Below are positions 25,889-34,098 of a stretch of 41,939 nucleotides of DNA, in pieces. The stretch is from assembly GCA_025869365.1 (NCBI GenBank), contig JAOZVV010000113.1, positions 1 to 41,939 of the forward strand. The letters are read 5' to 3'. Every line of letters begins with the position of its first letter. Position 1 is the stretch's first letter. Both the position numbers and the translations under genes were made by a program. Source of the DNA: Pseudonocardia sp. Lineage in GTDB: Bacteria; Actinomycetota; Actinomycetes; Mycobacteriales; Pseudonocardiaceae. The notes below the pieces were generated by a model. It had not been told where the DNA came from, did no database searches, and worked only from the letters and a program-made list of their open reading frames with translations.

Positions 25889-26649
25889 GCGCGGTGGCCT
25901 TTCGAGGACGGCTGCCAGCCGTGGTCCCGGGAGATCCGGTCCGTGACGGCCAGCAGGGACGGGACCAGCTCGACGAGCCGGTCGTAGCTCAGGACGATGT
26001 CCGGGACCGAGACCGAGACCGCGGCGACGGCCCGGCCCGAGGCGCTGCGGACCGGGGCGGCGATGCAGTTGATGGAGCGCTCGTTCTCCTCCTTGTCGTG
26101 CGCCCAGCCCTGCTCGCGCACCCGGGCGAGCTCGGCCAGGTAGTCCGCGCGGGTGACGAGGGTGTTCGGGGTGGCCCTGGTGAACTCGACGCCGGCGAGC
26201 ACGGCCTCGAGCTCGGCCGGCGGCAGGTCCGCGACCAGCGCCTTCCCGGCCGCCGTCGAGTGCACCGGGGCGCGCAGGCCGATCCGCGACGCCATCCGCA
26301 CGTGGTCGTGGGACTCCAGCTTGTCGATGTAGACGATCTCGCTGCCGACCAGCTCGGACAGGTGCGTGGTGCGGCCGTGCTCCGCGTTGAACGCGGCCAG
26401 GTGCGGTGCCGCGATCCCCCGGACCTCGCGCTGGTCCAGCCCGCGGGAGGACAGCTCGAAGATCGTGGCGCCGAGGTGGTAGCGGTGGTGGCCGTCCCGG
26501 TAGACGAAGTGGTCCTCGGCGAGGGTGCGCAGCAGGCGCAGGACGGTGGTCTTGTGCACGCCGAGCGCGCCCGCCAGATCGTCCAGGGAGGCGGGCCCGG
26601 CGCCGAGCCGGACCAGGATCTGCAACGCCTTCCCGAGGCTCGCACTCAT
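25885..26649 (-). CDS. IclR family transcriptional regulator
   Basis: 254 aa, starting at the ATG at 26649 that overlaps the upstream kinase stop as ATGA. N-terminal winged helix-turn-helix (about 1-62): KALQILVRLGAGPASLDDLAGALGVHKTTVLRLLRTL. C-terminal effector domain (about 75-245): AAPHLAAFNAEHGRTTHLS, YIDKLESHDHVRMASRIG, HSTAAGKALVA, EENERSINCIAAPV. IclR proteins of this type bind sugar-acid or aromatic-acid effectors. Sitting inside a sugar-acid operon divergent from the permease operon, it most likely controls both through the palindromes at 27696-27731. Effector (KDG, KDPG or the amino sugar acid) is inference. Confidence 0.93.
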   Translation of the reverse strand: MSASLGKALQILVRLGAGPASLDDLAGALGVHKTTVLRLLRTLAEDHFVYRDGHHRYHLGATIFELSSRGLDQREVRGIAAPHLAAFNAEHGRTTHLSELVGSEIVYIDKLESHDHVRMASRIGLRAPVHSTAAGKALVADLPPAELEAVLAGVEFTRATPNTLVTRADYLAELARVREQGWAHDKEENERSINCIAAPVRSASGRAVAAVSVSVPDIVLSYDRLVELVPSLLAVTDRISRDHGWQPSSKGHRA

Positions 26650-27641
26650 CGGGCGACCTCCCGCACACCGACCGCGGACACGACCACGTCCGCCCACTCC
26701 CGTTCCCCGGAGCCCAGCAGCCGGGACACGGTCCGTGCAGGCAGCGGCGCCGCCGAGTCCCCGGAGACGGTGAGCACCGCGGCCGCGCCGAGATGCCCGC
26801 GGCGCAGGCAGCGCCGGATCGGTTCCCCGCCGGCGAGGCCGGTGAGCAGGCCCGCGGCGAACGCGTCCCCCGCACCGACCGGTTCCACGACGTCGACGCG
26901 CAGCGCGGGCTGCTCCACCACGTCCCCGTCCCGGTCGACGGCCAGCGCGCGCCGCGCACCGTCCTTGATCACCAACAGCGCGGGCCCCGGGAGCAGCCGC
27001 CGCAGGGCGACCGGGTCGTCCGTCCCGAGGACGCGCCGCGCCTCGTCGCCGCCCACGAGGACCACGTCCGCGAGCCCGGCGAGCCCCACGACCACGGCCG
27101 GGTCCCCCGCGGGCCACATCTGCTCCCGCCAGTTGACGTCGAACACCGCCCGCCCGCCGCGCGGCACGGACAGCACCTCCCGCATCAACGCGGCGCACGA
27201 GTCCGACAGTGCGGCGGTGATGCCGCTGACGTGCACGAACGACGCCGCGGCGAGGCGCTCACGCACGGGCGGCCGGGCCAGGAAGGCCGGGCCCATCGCC
27301 GAGGCCGCCGACCCCGCGCGGCGGTAGTGCATGCGGGTGGCGGGCTCGCCGTCCGGCCCGAGCGAGACGGACTTGGCGTAGGAACCGGTGGGGCGTACCG
27401 GATCGATCTCCACCGCGCCGGTGTCCACGCCGCCCGCGTCGAGCGCGGACCGCACCGCGGCACCGAGCGCGTCGTCGCCGAGGCGGCCGACCCACGCGGC
27501 CGCGACGCCCGCGCCGGCGAGGCCGAGCGCGACGTTCACCTCGGCGCCCGCCGCCCGGGCCAGGGCGGCGTCCGGTTCGCCGGTGGGCACGTCCGGCAGC
27601 AGCGCGAGCGCCTCTCCCAGACAGACGACCGTCGGCTGCAT
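26646..27641 (-). CDS. PfkB-family sugar kinase, probable 2-keto-3-deoxygluconate kinase
   Basis: 331 aa from the ATG at 27641; an upstream in-frame start would run through the operator region. Ribokinase-fold: N-terminal VVCLGEALALLPD, GAEVNVALGLAGAGVAAAWVGRLGDDALG, the small-lid region with YRRAGSAASAM, FDVNWREQMWP, and the anion hole/catalytic base EPVGAGDAFAAGLLTGL. The FDVN(W/Y)R element and a YRRxxSA segment are typical of KDG kinases. It would phosphorylate 2-keto-3-deoxygluconate to KDPG, which the aldolase in the divergent operon can cleave. First gene of the minus-strand operon. Fructokinase-like alternatives are less consistent with the neighbours. Confidence 0.85.
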   Translation of the reverse strand: MQPTVVCLGEALALLPDVPTGEPDAALARAAGAEVNVALGLAGAGVAAAWVGRLGDDALGAAVRSALDAGGVDTGAVEIDPVRPTGSYAKSVSLGPDGEPATRMHYRRAGSAASAMGPAFLARPPVRERLAAASFVHVSGITAALSDSCAALMREVLSVPRGGRAVFDVNWREQMWPAGDPAVVVGLAGLADVVLVGGDEARRVLGTDDPVALRRLLPGPALLVIKDGARRALAVDRDGDVVEQPALRVDVVEPVGAGDAFAAGLLTGLAGGEPIRRCLRRGHLGAAAVLTVSGDSAAPLPARTVSRLLGSGEREWADVVVSAVGVREVAR

Positions 27642-27678
27642 ACCGCTACCCCCACGCGTTGACGCTCGGACCGCGGCG

Positions 27679-27708
27679 ATGCTACAACCTGCACAGCAAA
27701 TTTTGCAA
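27679..27708 (-). promoter_or_regulatory. Candidate promoter of the kinase-IclR-ridA operon
   Basis: On the minus strand TTGCAA (27703-27708) and TAGCAT (27679-27684) are separated by 18 bp, matching the -35/-10 consensus at four of six positions each. This would give a leader of about 30 nt before the kinase ATG. The -35 overlaps the operator palindromes. Confidence 0.35.
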
Positions 27709-27731
27709 CGCGCATTGCGTACCACGCAATG
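27696..27731. promoter_or_regulatory. Operator palindromes between divergent operons
   Basis: Two inverted repeats lie in the 137-bp divergent gap: GCAAA-T-TTTGC at 27696-27706 and CATTGCGT-ACC-ACGCAATG at 27713-27731 (8-bp arms, 3-nt spacer). Both carry GCAA/TTGC half-sites. The AT content is locally high in a GC-rich genome. The likely ligand is the IclR regulator encoded next door. Confidence 0.65.
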
Positions 27732-27778
27732 ATGCAGTTCGCAGCCCGGGTCACGGCCGTCAAAGGAGACACAGACCT

Positions 27779-29071
27779 ATGACCGGAACGACCAGCCCGC
27801 CGCGGGACACCTCCGCGGACCTCCGTCCGGGGCCGCTGGCGAAGGCCCTGCCCGAGGCGGCGGGGAGTGCCACCGTGGGCGAGTTCCTCGCCACCGGGCC
27901 CCGGCTCTCCGCGTTCGGCACCCCGCTGCTGGTCCTCACCGGCACCGCGCTGCGGGAGAACGCGGCACGGATGGCGGCCTGGTGCGGCGAGCGTGGGGTC
28001 GGGCTGGCGCCGCACGGCAAGACGACGATGGCCCCCACGCTGTGGGACCTGCAGCTGCGGGCCGGCGCCTGGGGCATCACCCTCGCCACGCCGTCGCAGG
28101 TCAGGGTCGGTCTGCGGTTCGGGGTCCGGCGGATCATGCTCGCGAACTCCCTGGTGGACCCGCACGGCGTCGCCATGGTGGCCGGGGCCCGGGACGCCGA
28201 TCCCGGCCTCGACGTCCTGACCTGGGTGGACTCGGTCGAGACGGTCGCCGCCATGGAGCGGGCGCTGCCCGCGGCCCCCGCGCGGCCGTTGACCGTGCTG
28301 GTGGAGCTGGGGGCACCGGGCGGCCGCACCGGGGCGCGCGGTGTGGCCGCTGCGCAGGCCGTCGCCGCGGCGGTCGTCGCGAGCCCGGACCTGGTGCTCG
28401 GCGGGGTGAGCGGCTACGAGGGAGCGCTCGCGCACGACGCCTCGCCCGCCTCGCTCGACGCCGTCCGCGCCTACCTCGAGGACCTGGCGGTGCTGCACCG
28501 GAGCCTGCGCTACGAGACGGACGAGGTCGTCGTCACCGCCGGGGGCAGCGCGTACTTCGACGACGTCGCGGACGTGCTCGGCCCCCTCGCCGACGACCGG
28601 ACGCGGGTGCTGCTGCGCTCCGGCGCCTACCTCGTCCACGACGACGGCTTCTACCGCGGCATCTCCCCCTTCGCGCGCCCCACGGGACCAGGGGCCGGCG
28701 GATCGCCGTTCCGCTCGGCGATGCACGCCTGGGCGCGGGTCGTCTCCGTCCCGGAGCCCGGCCTGGCGCTGCTCGACGCGGGCAAGCGGGACGTCCCCTA
28801 CGACGAGGGCCTGCCCGAGCCGCAACTGCTCGCGGACTCCCTGGGCGGACCCGCCACCCCGCTCACCGGCGAGATCACCGCCGTCAACGATCAGCACGCG
28901 TTCCTGCGCACCCAGGTGCCGGTCCGGGTAGGGCAGGTCGTCCGGCTCGGCCTGTCCCACCCGTGCACGGCGTTCGACAAGTGGCAGTGGATCCCGGTCG
29001 TCGAGGACGACCCGGAGCACGGCAGCGAGCCGGACCCGGTGGTCGTCGACCTGGTCAGGACGTACTTCTGA
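27779..29071 (+). CDS. Fold-type III PLP enzyme (D-serine dehydratase-like), probable amino sugar acid deaminase
   Basis: 430 aa, ATG with AAGGAG at 27763-27768. The alanine-racemase-type barrel binds PLP through Lys81 in GLAPHGKTTMAPTL. The C-terminal DSD1-like beta-domain ends with LSHPCTAFDKW, whose His394 and Cys396 match the zinc-binding His-x-Cys of eukaryotic-type D-serine dehydratases. Known relatives are D-serine dehydratases, D-threonine aldolases and amino acid deaminases. Reaction proposed: beta-elimination of water from a D-configured beta-hydroxy amino acid such as D-glucosaminate, giving an imine for RidA and finally 2-keto-3-deoxygluconate. It is first in a four-gene operon, and its TGA overlaps the next ATG by one base. 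Confidence 0.85.
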   Translation: MTGTTSPPRDTSADLRPGPLAKALPEAAGSATVGEFLATGPRLSAFGTPLLVLTGTALRENAARMAAWCGERGVGLAPHGKTTMAPTLWDLQLRAGAWGITLATPSQVRVGLRFGVRRIMLANSLVDPHGVAMVAGARDADPGLDVLTWVDSVETVAAMERALPAAPARPLTVLVELGAPGGRTGARGVAAAQAVAAAVVASPDLVLGGVSGYEGALAHDASPASLDAVRAYLEDLAVLHRSLRYETDEVVVTAGGSAYFDDVADVLGPLADDRTRVLLRSGAYLVHDDGFYRGISPFARPTGPGAGGSPFRSAMHAWARVVSVPEPGLALLDAGKRDVPYDEGLPEPQLLADSLGGPATPLTGEITAVNDQHAFLRTQVPVRVGQVVRLGLSHPCTAFDKWQWIPVVEDDPEHGSEPDPVVVDLVRTYF

Positions 29072-30660
29072 TGCGCACCCTGATCCGCGGGGCCACGGTC
29101 GTCGACGGGACCGAGAGCTCCCGCTACCGCGCGGACGTCCTGCTCGACGGGGACCGGATCGCCGCGATCGGCTCCCCCGCCGCGGCCGACCGGGTCATCG
29201 AGGCGGACGGGCTCGTCCTGTGCCCCGGCTTCATCGACATGCACGCCCACTCGGACCTGCGGATCCTCACGAGTCCGGACCATCTGGCGAAGATCAGCCA
29301 GGGCGTCACCACGGAGCTGCTGGGCCAGGACGGGCTGTCCTACGCCCCGGTCGACGACGCCGCACTGGCCGTCCTGCGCCGCAAGATCGCGGGCTGGAAC
29401 TCCGATCCGCGGGACTTCGACTTCTCCTGGCGCAGCGTCGGCGAGTACCTCGACCGGCTGGACCGGGGGATCGCCGGGAACGCCGCGTACCTCGTCCCGC
29501 ACGGCGTGGTCCGCGCGCTCGTGTGCGGCTGGGACGACGTGCCCGCGAGTGACGCGGACGTCGAGGCGATGCGGGAGATCGTCCGGACCGCGATGGAGCA
29601 GGGCGCCGTCGGGATGTCCGCGGGGCTGACCTACACGCCGGGGATGTACGCGGACGACGCCGAGCTGCTGGCGCTCTGCCGGACCGTCGGCGGGCTCGGC
29701 GGGTTCTTCGCGCCGCACCACCGCTCCTACGGCAAGGGCGCGCTCGAGGCCTACGCCGAGATGATCGACCTGACGACGCGCGCCGGCTGTCCCCTGCACC
29801 TCTCGCACGCCACGCTGAACTTCGGCCCGAACAAGGGCCGCGCGGGCGCGCTGATCACCCTGCTCGACGACGCGATCGCCGCGGGCGCGGACATCACCCT
29901 CGACACCTATCCCTACCTCCCGGGGGCGACGACGCTGTCGGCGATCCTGCCGAGCTGGTCGTCCGCGGGCGGGCACACCGCCACGCTGGACCGGCTGCGG
30001 GACCCGGTGGCGCTGGCCCGGATCCGGGAGGACCTGGAGGTCCACGGCTCGGACGGCTGCCACGGCGTCACCGCCGAGTGGGAGACGATCGAGATCAGCG
30101 GGGTGACGAACCCGGCGCTGGCCCACACCGTGGGCAGGACGATCGAGCAGCTGGCAGCGGGACGGGACCCCTTCGACGTCTGCGTCGAGCTCCTGCTCGC
30201 GGACGACCTCGGCACCGGCATCCTGCAGCACGTCGGGCACGAGGAGAACGTGCAGGCGATCATGCGCCACCCGCGGCACACGGGCGGGAGCGACGGCCTG
30301 CTCGTCGGTGCGAAGCCCCACCCGCGGGCGTGGGGAACGTTCCCGCGCTACCTCGGCCACTACTGCCGTGAGCTGGGGATGTTCTCGCTGGAGGAGTGCG
30401 TCGCGCACCTCACGGGACGCGCGGCGGCCCGGCTCCGGCTCACGAACCGCGGGCTCGTCCGCGAGGGCTACGCCGCGGACCTCGTCCTCTTCGACCCGGA
30501 CACCGTCGCGGACACCGCCACGTTCGCGGAACCGGCACAGCCCGCCGCCGGGATCCCCTACGTGATCGTCAACGGCGAGCTCGCGATCGAGGACTCGCGC
30601 CGCACCGACGCACTGGCCGGGCGCGCGCTGCGCCGCGGGCCGGACGGGAGCACCTCATGA
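29071..30660 (+). CDS. N-acyl-D-amino-acid deacylase (D-aminoacylase family)
   Basis: 529 aa. Amidohydrolase superfamily: N-terminal beta-sandwich (LIRGATVVDGT), metal motif FIDMHAHSD (His58, His60), LHLSHAT in mid-barrel, and HTGGSDGLLVG with the catalytic Asp, then the closing sandwich (GYAADLVLFDPDTV). In classical D-aminoacylases the strand after QGVTTE ends in NCG, whose Cys binds zinc; here it reads GQDGLS with Asp87 in that place, indicating a distinct subgroup. It would remove the N-acyl group from a D-configured 2-amino acid, with N-acetyl-D-glucosaminate as the favoured substrate from context. Start and stop overlap both neighbours (TGATG and ATGA). Confidence 0.87.
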   Translation: MRTLIRGATVVDGTESSRYRADVLLDGDRIAAIGSPAAADRVIEADGLVLCPGFIDMHAHSDLRILTSPDHLAKISQGVTTELLGQDGLSYAPVDDAALAVLRRKIAGWNSDPRDFDFSWRSVGEYLDRLDRGIAGNAAYLVPHGVVRALVCGWDDVPASDADVEAMREIVRTAMEQGAVGMSAGLTYTPGMYADDAELLALCRTVGGLGGFFAPHHRSYGKGALEAYAEMIDLTTRAGCPLHLSHATLNFGPNKGRAGALITLLDDAIAAGADITLDTYPYLPGATTLSAILPSWSSAGGHTATLDRLRDPVALARIREDLEVHGSDGCHGVTAEWETIEISGVTNPALAHTVGRTIEQLAAGRDPFDVCVELLLADDLGTGILQHVGHEENVQAIMRHPRHTGGSDGLLVGAKPHPRAWGTFPRYLGHYCRELGMFSLEECVAHLTGRAAARLRLTNRGLVREGYAADLVLFDPDTVADTATFAEPAQPAAGIPYVIVNGELAIEDSRRTDALAGRALRRGPDGSTS

Positions 30661-31310
30661 CGGCATCGGCACCGGCACCGGACCCGGGAGCCCTGTTCCG
30701 GGACCGCGCGCTGGCGGTCGTCCGCGCCGAGCGGATCCCGGACGTCGCCGCGCTGTGCCACGCGCTGGCGGACGGCGGTGTCCGGACCGTCGAGCTGACC
30801 TTCACCACCCCGGGCGTGCTCCCGCTGCTCGAGGAGGCGGCCGGCCACCCCCGGGCCGAGGTCGGGGTCGGGACGGTGCTCACCGCGGACCAGGCGAAGG
30901 CCGCGATCGACGCGGGCGCGAGCTTCCTCGTCACCCCCGGCCTGCGACGGGCGGTGGCCCAGGTCGCCGTCGCCGCGGGCGTCCCGGTGTACCTCGGCGC
31001 GTTCACCCCCACCGAGGTGGCCGAGGCGATGGACCTCGGCGCGAGCGCGGTCAAGATCTTCCCGGCCGGCCGGTTGGGCCCCGGCTACCTCCGTGACCTG
31101 CTCGGTCCCTACCCGCAGGCCCGGCTGCTGCCCTCCGGCGGCGTCTCCGCGGACAACGCGGCGGAGTTCCTCGCCGCCGGTGCCGCCGCCGTCTGCGCCG
31201 GGACGTCCGTCGTGCCCCCCGCTGCGGTCGCCGCCGGCGACTGGAGCCTGATCACCGCCCGCGCCCGGGCCTTCTCCGCCGCACTCACCCCCTTCCGGAA
31301 GGAGCGCTGA
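30657..31310 (+). CDS. 2-keto-3-deoxy-6-phosphogluconate aldolase
   Basis: 217 aa. Class I aldolase of the KDPG/KHG family, splitting KDPG into pyruvate and glyceraldehyde-3-phosphate. Seen: VVRAERIPDVAALCHALADGG, the general base Glu46 in VELTFTTPG, VGVGTVLT, GASFLVTPGL and the Schiff-base Lys133 in SAVKIFPAG, then LLPSGGVSADNAAEFLAAGA for phosphate binding. Its ATG overlaps the deacylase stop (ATGA) and its TGA overlaps the permease ATG (TGATG). No Entner-Doudoroff dehydratase (Edd) is nearby, so its KDPG most likely comes from the PfkB kinase. Confidence 0.93.
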   Translation: MTASAPAPDPGALFRDRALAVVRAERIPDVAALCHALADGGVRTVELTFTTPGVLPLLEEAAGHPRAEVGVGTVLTADQAKAAIDAGASFLVTPGLRRAVAQVAVAAGVPVYLGAFTPTEVAEAMDLGASAVKIFPAGRLGPGYLRDLLGPYPQARLLPSGGVSADNAAEFLAAGAAAVCAGTSVVPPAAVAAGDWSLITARARAFSAALTPFRKER

Positions 31311-32830
31311 TGTCCGACTTCGTCGACTGGCTGCAGCACGACACGGCAGGCCTGCTCACGCTCGCCGCGGTGAGCGTGGCCGTCCTGCTGGTTCTGATCA
31401 TCAAGTGGAAGCTCGAGCCGTTCATCGCGCTGATCGTGGTCGGCGTCGCCGTCGCGCTCGTCGCGGGACTGCCCGTCACCGAGATCGTCGGGACACCGAT
31501 CAAGTCCGCGGACTCGCTGCTGGAGAAGGGCTTCGGCAGCATCCTCGGGCACATCGCCCCGATCATCGGCCTCGGCACGGTGCTCGGCGCGATCATGGAG
31601 CGGTCCGGTGGCGCGGACGTGCTCACCACCCGGCTGCTCAGGGTGTTCGGCCCGAAGGGCGCGCCGCTCGCGATGGGGCTGACCGGCCTGATCCTCGGCA
31701 TCCCGGTGTTCTTCGACATCGGGATCTTCGTGCTCGCGCCGCTGGTCTACGTCGCCGCGAAGCGCGGCGGGCGCTCGCTCGTGCTCTACGCGATGCCGAT
31801 GCTCGCCGGGCTGTCCATGACCCATGCGTTCCTGCCCCCGCACCCGGGTCCGGTCGCCGCGGCCGGGCTGCTGGGCGTCGACATGGGCTGGATCATCATC
31901 ATGGGCCTGGTCTGCGGGATCCCGGCCTGGCTCGTCAGCGGCGTGTGGTGGGGCTCGTTCATCGGCAAGCGGATCGTCGTTCCGGTGCCGGACGAGGTCG
32001 TCCCCGACCTCCCGGCGGACGGGGACGACCGCCGCGCCGACGGCAGCGACGGTGACGGTGGCGGTGGCGGTGGCAGTAGCAGGGGCGACGGCAGCGGCGG
32101 GTCCGGTCCGGCCGGCGGCACGGCCACCGCGACGACGACCCCGGCCGTCCGCATCCGCCCGCCCTCGGTCGGGCTGATCGCCGCGATCATCGCCGTGCCC
32201 ATGGTGCTCATCCTCGGCGCCACGGTCGGTGCGATCACGCTGGCCGACGGCTCCGCCCTGCGCTCGGTCCTGCTGTTCCTCGGGACCCCGACGATCGCGC
32301 TGACGATCGCGGTGCTGCTCGCGATGTACCTGCTCGGCATCCGGCGGGGCATGACGGTCACGGAGCTCGGCCGGGTGACCGGCGAGTCCCTGAAGCCGAT
32401 CGGCATGATCCTGCTGGTCGTGGGCGCCGGGTCGTTCTTCGGGGCCGTGCTGCGGGCGACCGGGGTCGGTGACGCGCTGGCCGGCTCGATGACCGCGATC
32501 GGCCTGCCCGTGATCGTCTCCGCCTACGTCATCAGCGCCGCGCTGCGGCTGGCCCAGGGCTCGGCGACCGTCGCGATCGTGACCACCGCCGGGATCATCG
32601 GCCCGACCGTCACCGCGGGCGGTTTCTCCCAGGCCCAGGTCGCGCTCATCGTCGTCGCGGTGTCCGCCGGCTCGATCATCGCGAGCCACGTCAACGACGG
32701 CGGGTTCTGGATCGTGGCCAAGTACTTCAACATGTCCGTGAAGGACACGCTGAAGACCTGGACCGTGCTCGAGACGATCCTGTCCGTGGTCGGCTTCGCG
32801 ATGGCCGGACTCGTGTGGCTCGTGGTGTAG
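31310..32830 (+). CDS. Gluconate:H+ symporter family permease (GntP/GntT)
   Basis: 506 aa, polytopic. Hydrophobic segments begin at about residue 13, and further helices run to the C-terminus, consistent with 12-14 spans. Family motifs include GFGSILGHIAPIIGLGTVLGAIMERSGGA, FFDIGIFVLAPLVY, THAFLPPHPGPVAAAGLLG, LRLAQGSATVAIVTTAGI and ASHVNDGGFWIV. Relatives import gluconate, idonate, 2-keto-3-deoxygluconate or D-serine by proton symport. A Gly/Ser/Asp-rich insert of about 50 residues (230-283) in a central loop is low complexity and probably a flexible cytoplasmic linker. It is the last gene of the operon; the cargo is probably the acylated amino sugar acid or a breakdown acid. Confidence 0.93.
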   Translation: MSDFVDWLQHDTAGLLTLAAVSVAVLLVLIIKWKLEPFIALIVVGVAVALVAGLPVTEIVGTPIKSADSLLEKGFGSILGHIAPIIGLGTVLGAIMERSGGADVLTTRLLRVFGPKGAPLAMGLTGLILGIPVFFDIGIFVLAPLVYVAAKRGGRSLVLYAMPMLAGLSMTHAFLPPHPGPVAAAGLLGVDMGWIIIMGLVCGIPAWLVSGVWWGSFIGKRIVVPVPDEVVPDLPADGDDRRADGSDGDGGGGGGSSRGDGSGGSGPAGGTATATTTPAVRIRPPSVGLIAAIIAVPMVLILGATVGAITLADGSALRSVLLFLGTPTIALTIAVLLAMYLLGIRRGMTVTELGRVTGESLKPIGMILLVVGAGSFFGAVLRATGVGDALAGSMTAIGLPVIVSAYVISAALRLAQGSATVAIVTTAGIIGPTVTAGGFSQAQVALIVVAVSAGSIIASHVNDGGFWIVAKYFNMSVKDTLKTWTVLETILSVVGFAMAGLVWLVV

Positions 32831-32845
32831 GCCGCTGCGGTTCGG

Positions 32846-32870
32846 GCCGCGGCGGTTCGAACACCGCGGC
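32846..32870. terminator. Hairpin between convergent permease and M23 genes
   Basis: A 7-bp GCCGCGG/CCGCGGC stem (32846-32852, 32864-32870) lies in the 60-bp gap between two convergent stops. It is suited to bidirectional termination; there is no U-tract. Confidence 0.4.
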
Positions 32871-32890
32871 AAGGGTCGCGGCGGTGCGGA

Positions 32891-33862
32891 TCAGGTGTAG
32901 CGGAAGCCGTGCTCGTCCAGCCACGGCTTCGGGTTGATCTTCGTCCCGGCCGGGTTGATGACCTCGATGTGCAGGTGCGGGCCGGTGGACTCGCCGCGGT
33001 TGCCGACCTCGGCGATCTGCTGCCCGGCCGCCACCTGCTGCCCGACGCCGACGAGCGAGCGGTTGATGTGGCCGTAGACGGTGATCGTGCCGTCCGCGTG
33101 CTGCACCCGGACCCACAGGCCGAAGCCGCTCGCCGGGCCCGAGTTGATGACGGTCCCGGCGATCGGCACGCGGATCGGGGTCCCGATCGGTGCGGCGATG
33201 TCCAGGCCCATGTGGGAGGTACCGCCGCGGGCGCCGAACCCGGACGAGACCCGGCCGACCACGAGCTGCACGGCGTCTCCGGCGGCCGCCGGGGCGGAGG
33301 CCAAGGCGCCGCTCTGCTGCTGCAGGCGCGTCGCCTCGGCCGCCTTGAGTGCCTCGGCCTTCGCCGCCTCCGCCGCCTTCACCGCGTCGGCCGCCTTCTG
33401 CGTGACGAGCGCGGTCTGCTCGTGCAGGCCGGCGGCCTTGACCAGGCTCGCGACGTGCGGGGACACCGCGGCAGGGGCTGCGGCGGGGGTCGCGGCGAGC
33501 GCCGCGATCCCGGCGGGGTCCACGGCCTGCGGCTCCGCCAGCGCGGCGGCGCCGATCGGCGGGAGCGCGGGAGCCTCGGCCGATGCCGCGTCCGTCGCGA
33601 GCTCTGCGCTCGCGAGGTCCGGAGCACCCAGGAGCATGGTGCCCAGGCCGATGTCCGGGAGCGTGCCCGCGTAGGCCGCCTGTCCGGCGGCGGCGAGCGT
33701 GCCACCGGCGACGGTGACCGCGGCCATGCGGGCGAGCAGGGTCGGGGTGAGCCCTGCGGTGGCGGACCGAAGCGAGTCACCGGCCCTCGCACCCGTCACC
33801 AGGACGGGGAGCGAGGAGCCCATGATCGCGCGACGGCCCCGGGGGGAGCGATGCCGTGCCAC
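32891..33862 (-). CDS. Secreted M23 family metallopeptidase (LytM-type)
   Basis: 323 aa from the GTG at 33862, which has GGAAGGA seven bases upstream. An Arg-rich N-terminus and an Ala-rich hydrophobic stretch (about 45-67) form a signal/anchor. A long Ala/Pro-rich region follows, with an Ala/Lys/Glu coiled coil (AADAVKAAEAAKAEALKAAEATRLQQQ) near 170-200. The C-terminal LytM domain has GRVSSGFGARGGTSHMGLDIAAPIGTPI (zinc His and Asp) and GPHLHIEVINP (HxH). Complete zinc ligands suggest an active peptidoglycan endopeptidase in cell-wall remodelling rather than a degenerate EnvC/NlpD-type activator. Convergent with the permease. Confidence 0.9.
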   Translation of the reverse strand: MARHRSPRGRRAIMGSSLPVLVTGARAGDSLRSATAGLTPTLLARMAAVTVAGGTLAAAGQAAYAGTLPDIGLGTMLLGAPDLASAELATDAASAEAPALPPIGAAALAEPQAVDPAGIAALAATPAAAPAAVSPHVASLVKAAGLHEQTALVTQKAADAVKAAEAAKAEALKAAEATRLQQQSGALASAPAAAGDAVQLVVGRVSSGFGARGGTSHMGLDIAAPIGTPIRVPIAGTVINSGPASGFGLWVRVQHADGTITVYGHINRSLVGVGQQVAAGQQIAEVGNRGESTGPHLHIEVINPAGTKINPKPWLDEHGFRYT

Positions 33863-34038
33863 GACTGTTTCCTTCCGGACCACCGGCGGCCGGACGACCC
33901 GTGGGGAGCGGGCGAGCGACTGGGGTTCGACTCGAGTCCGTTTCGTGACCGCGCCGTGATCCGAGACCGACGTTAACCGCGGGGGCGTGGACGACAAGCG
34001 TGCGGTCGGTCCCGGCCGGACCACCGGGACGTGGGCCG

Positions 34039-34098
34039 CGCCGAGCGGTCGGAACCGGCGAGTCGCCGGGACTCGCCGGTCCACGGGGCCGCTCGGCG
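34039..34098 (-). other. Nested hairpin in M23 upstream region
   Basis: An outer 10-bp stem (34039-34048 with 34089-34098) encloses an inner 11-bp stem (34054-34064 with 34070-34080, 5-nt loop). The structure is about 180 nt before the M23 start. In actinobacteria, cell-wall hydrolase genes often carry a c-di-AMP (ydaO) riboswitch, but I could not match its conserved segments here, so the class is unassigned. Confidence 0.45.
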
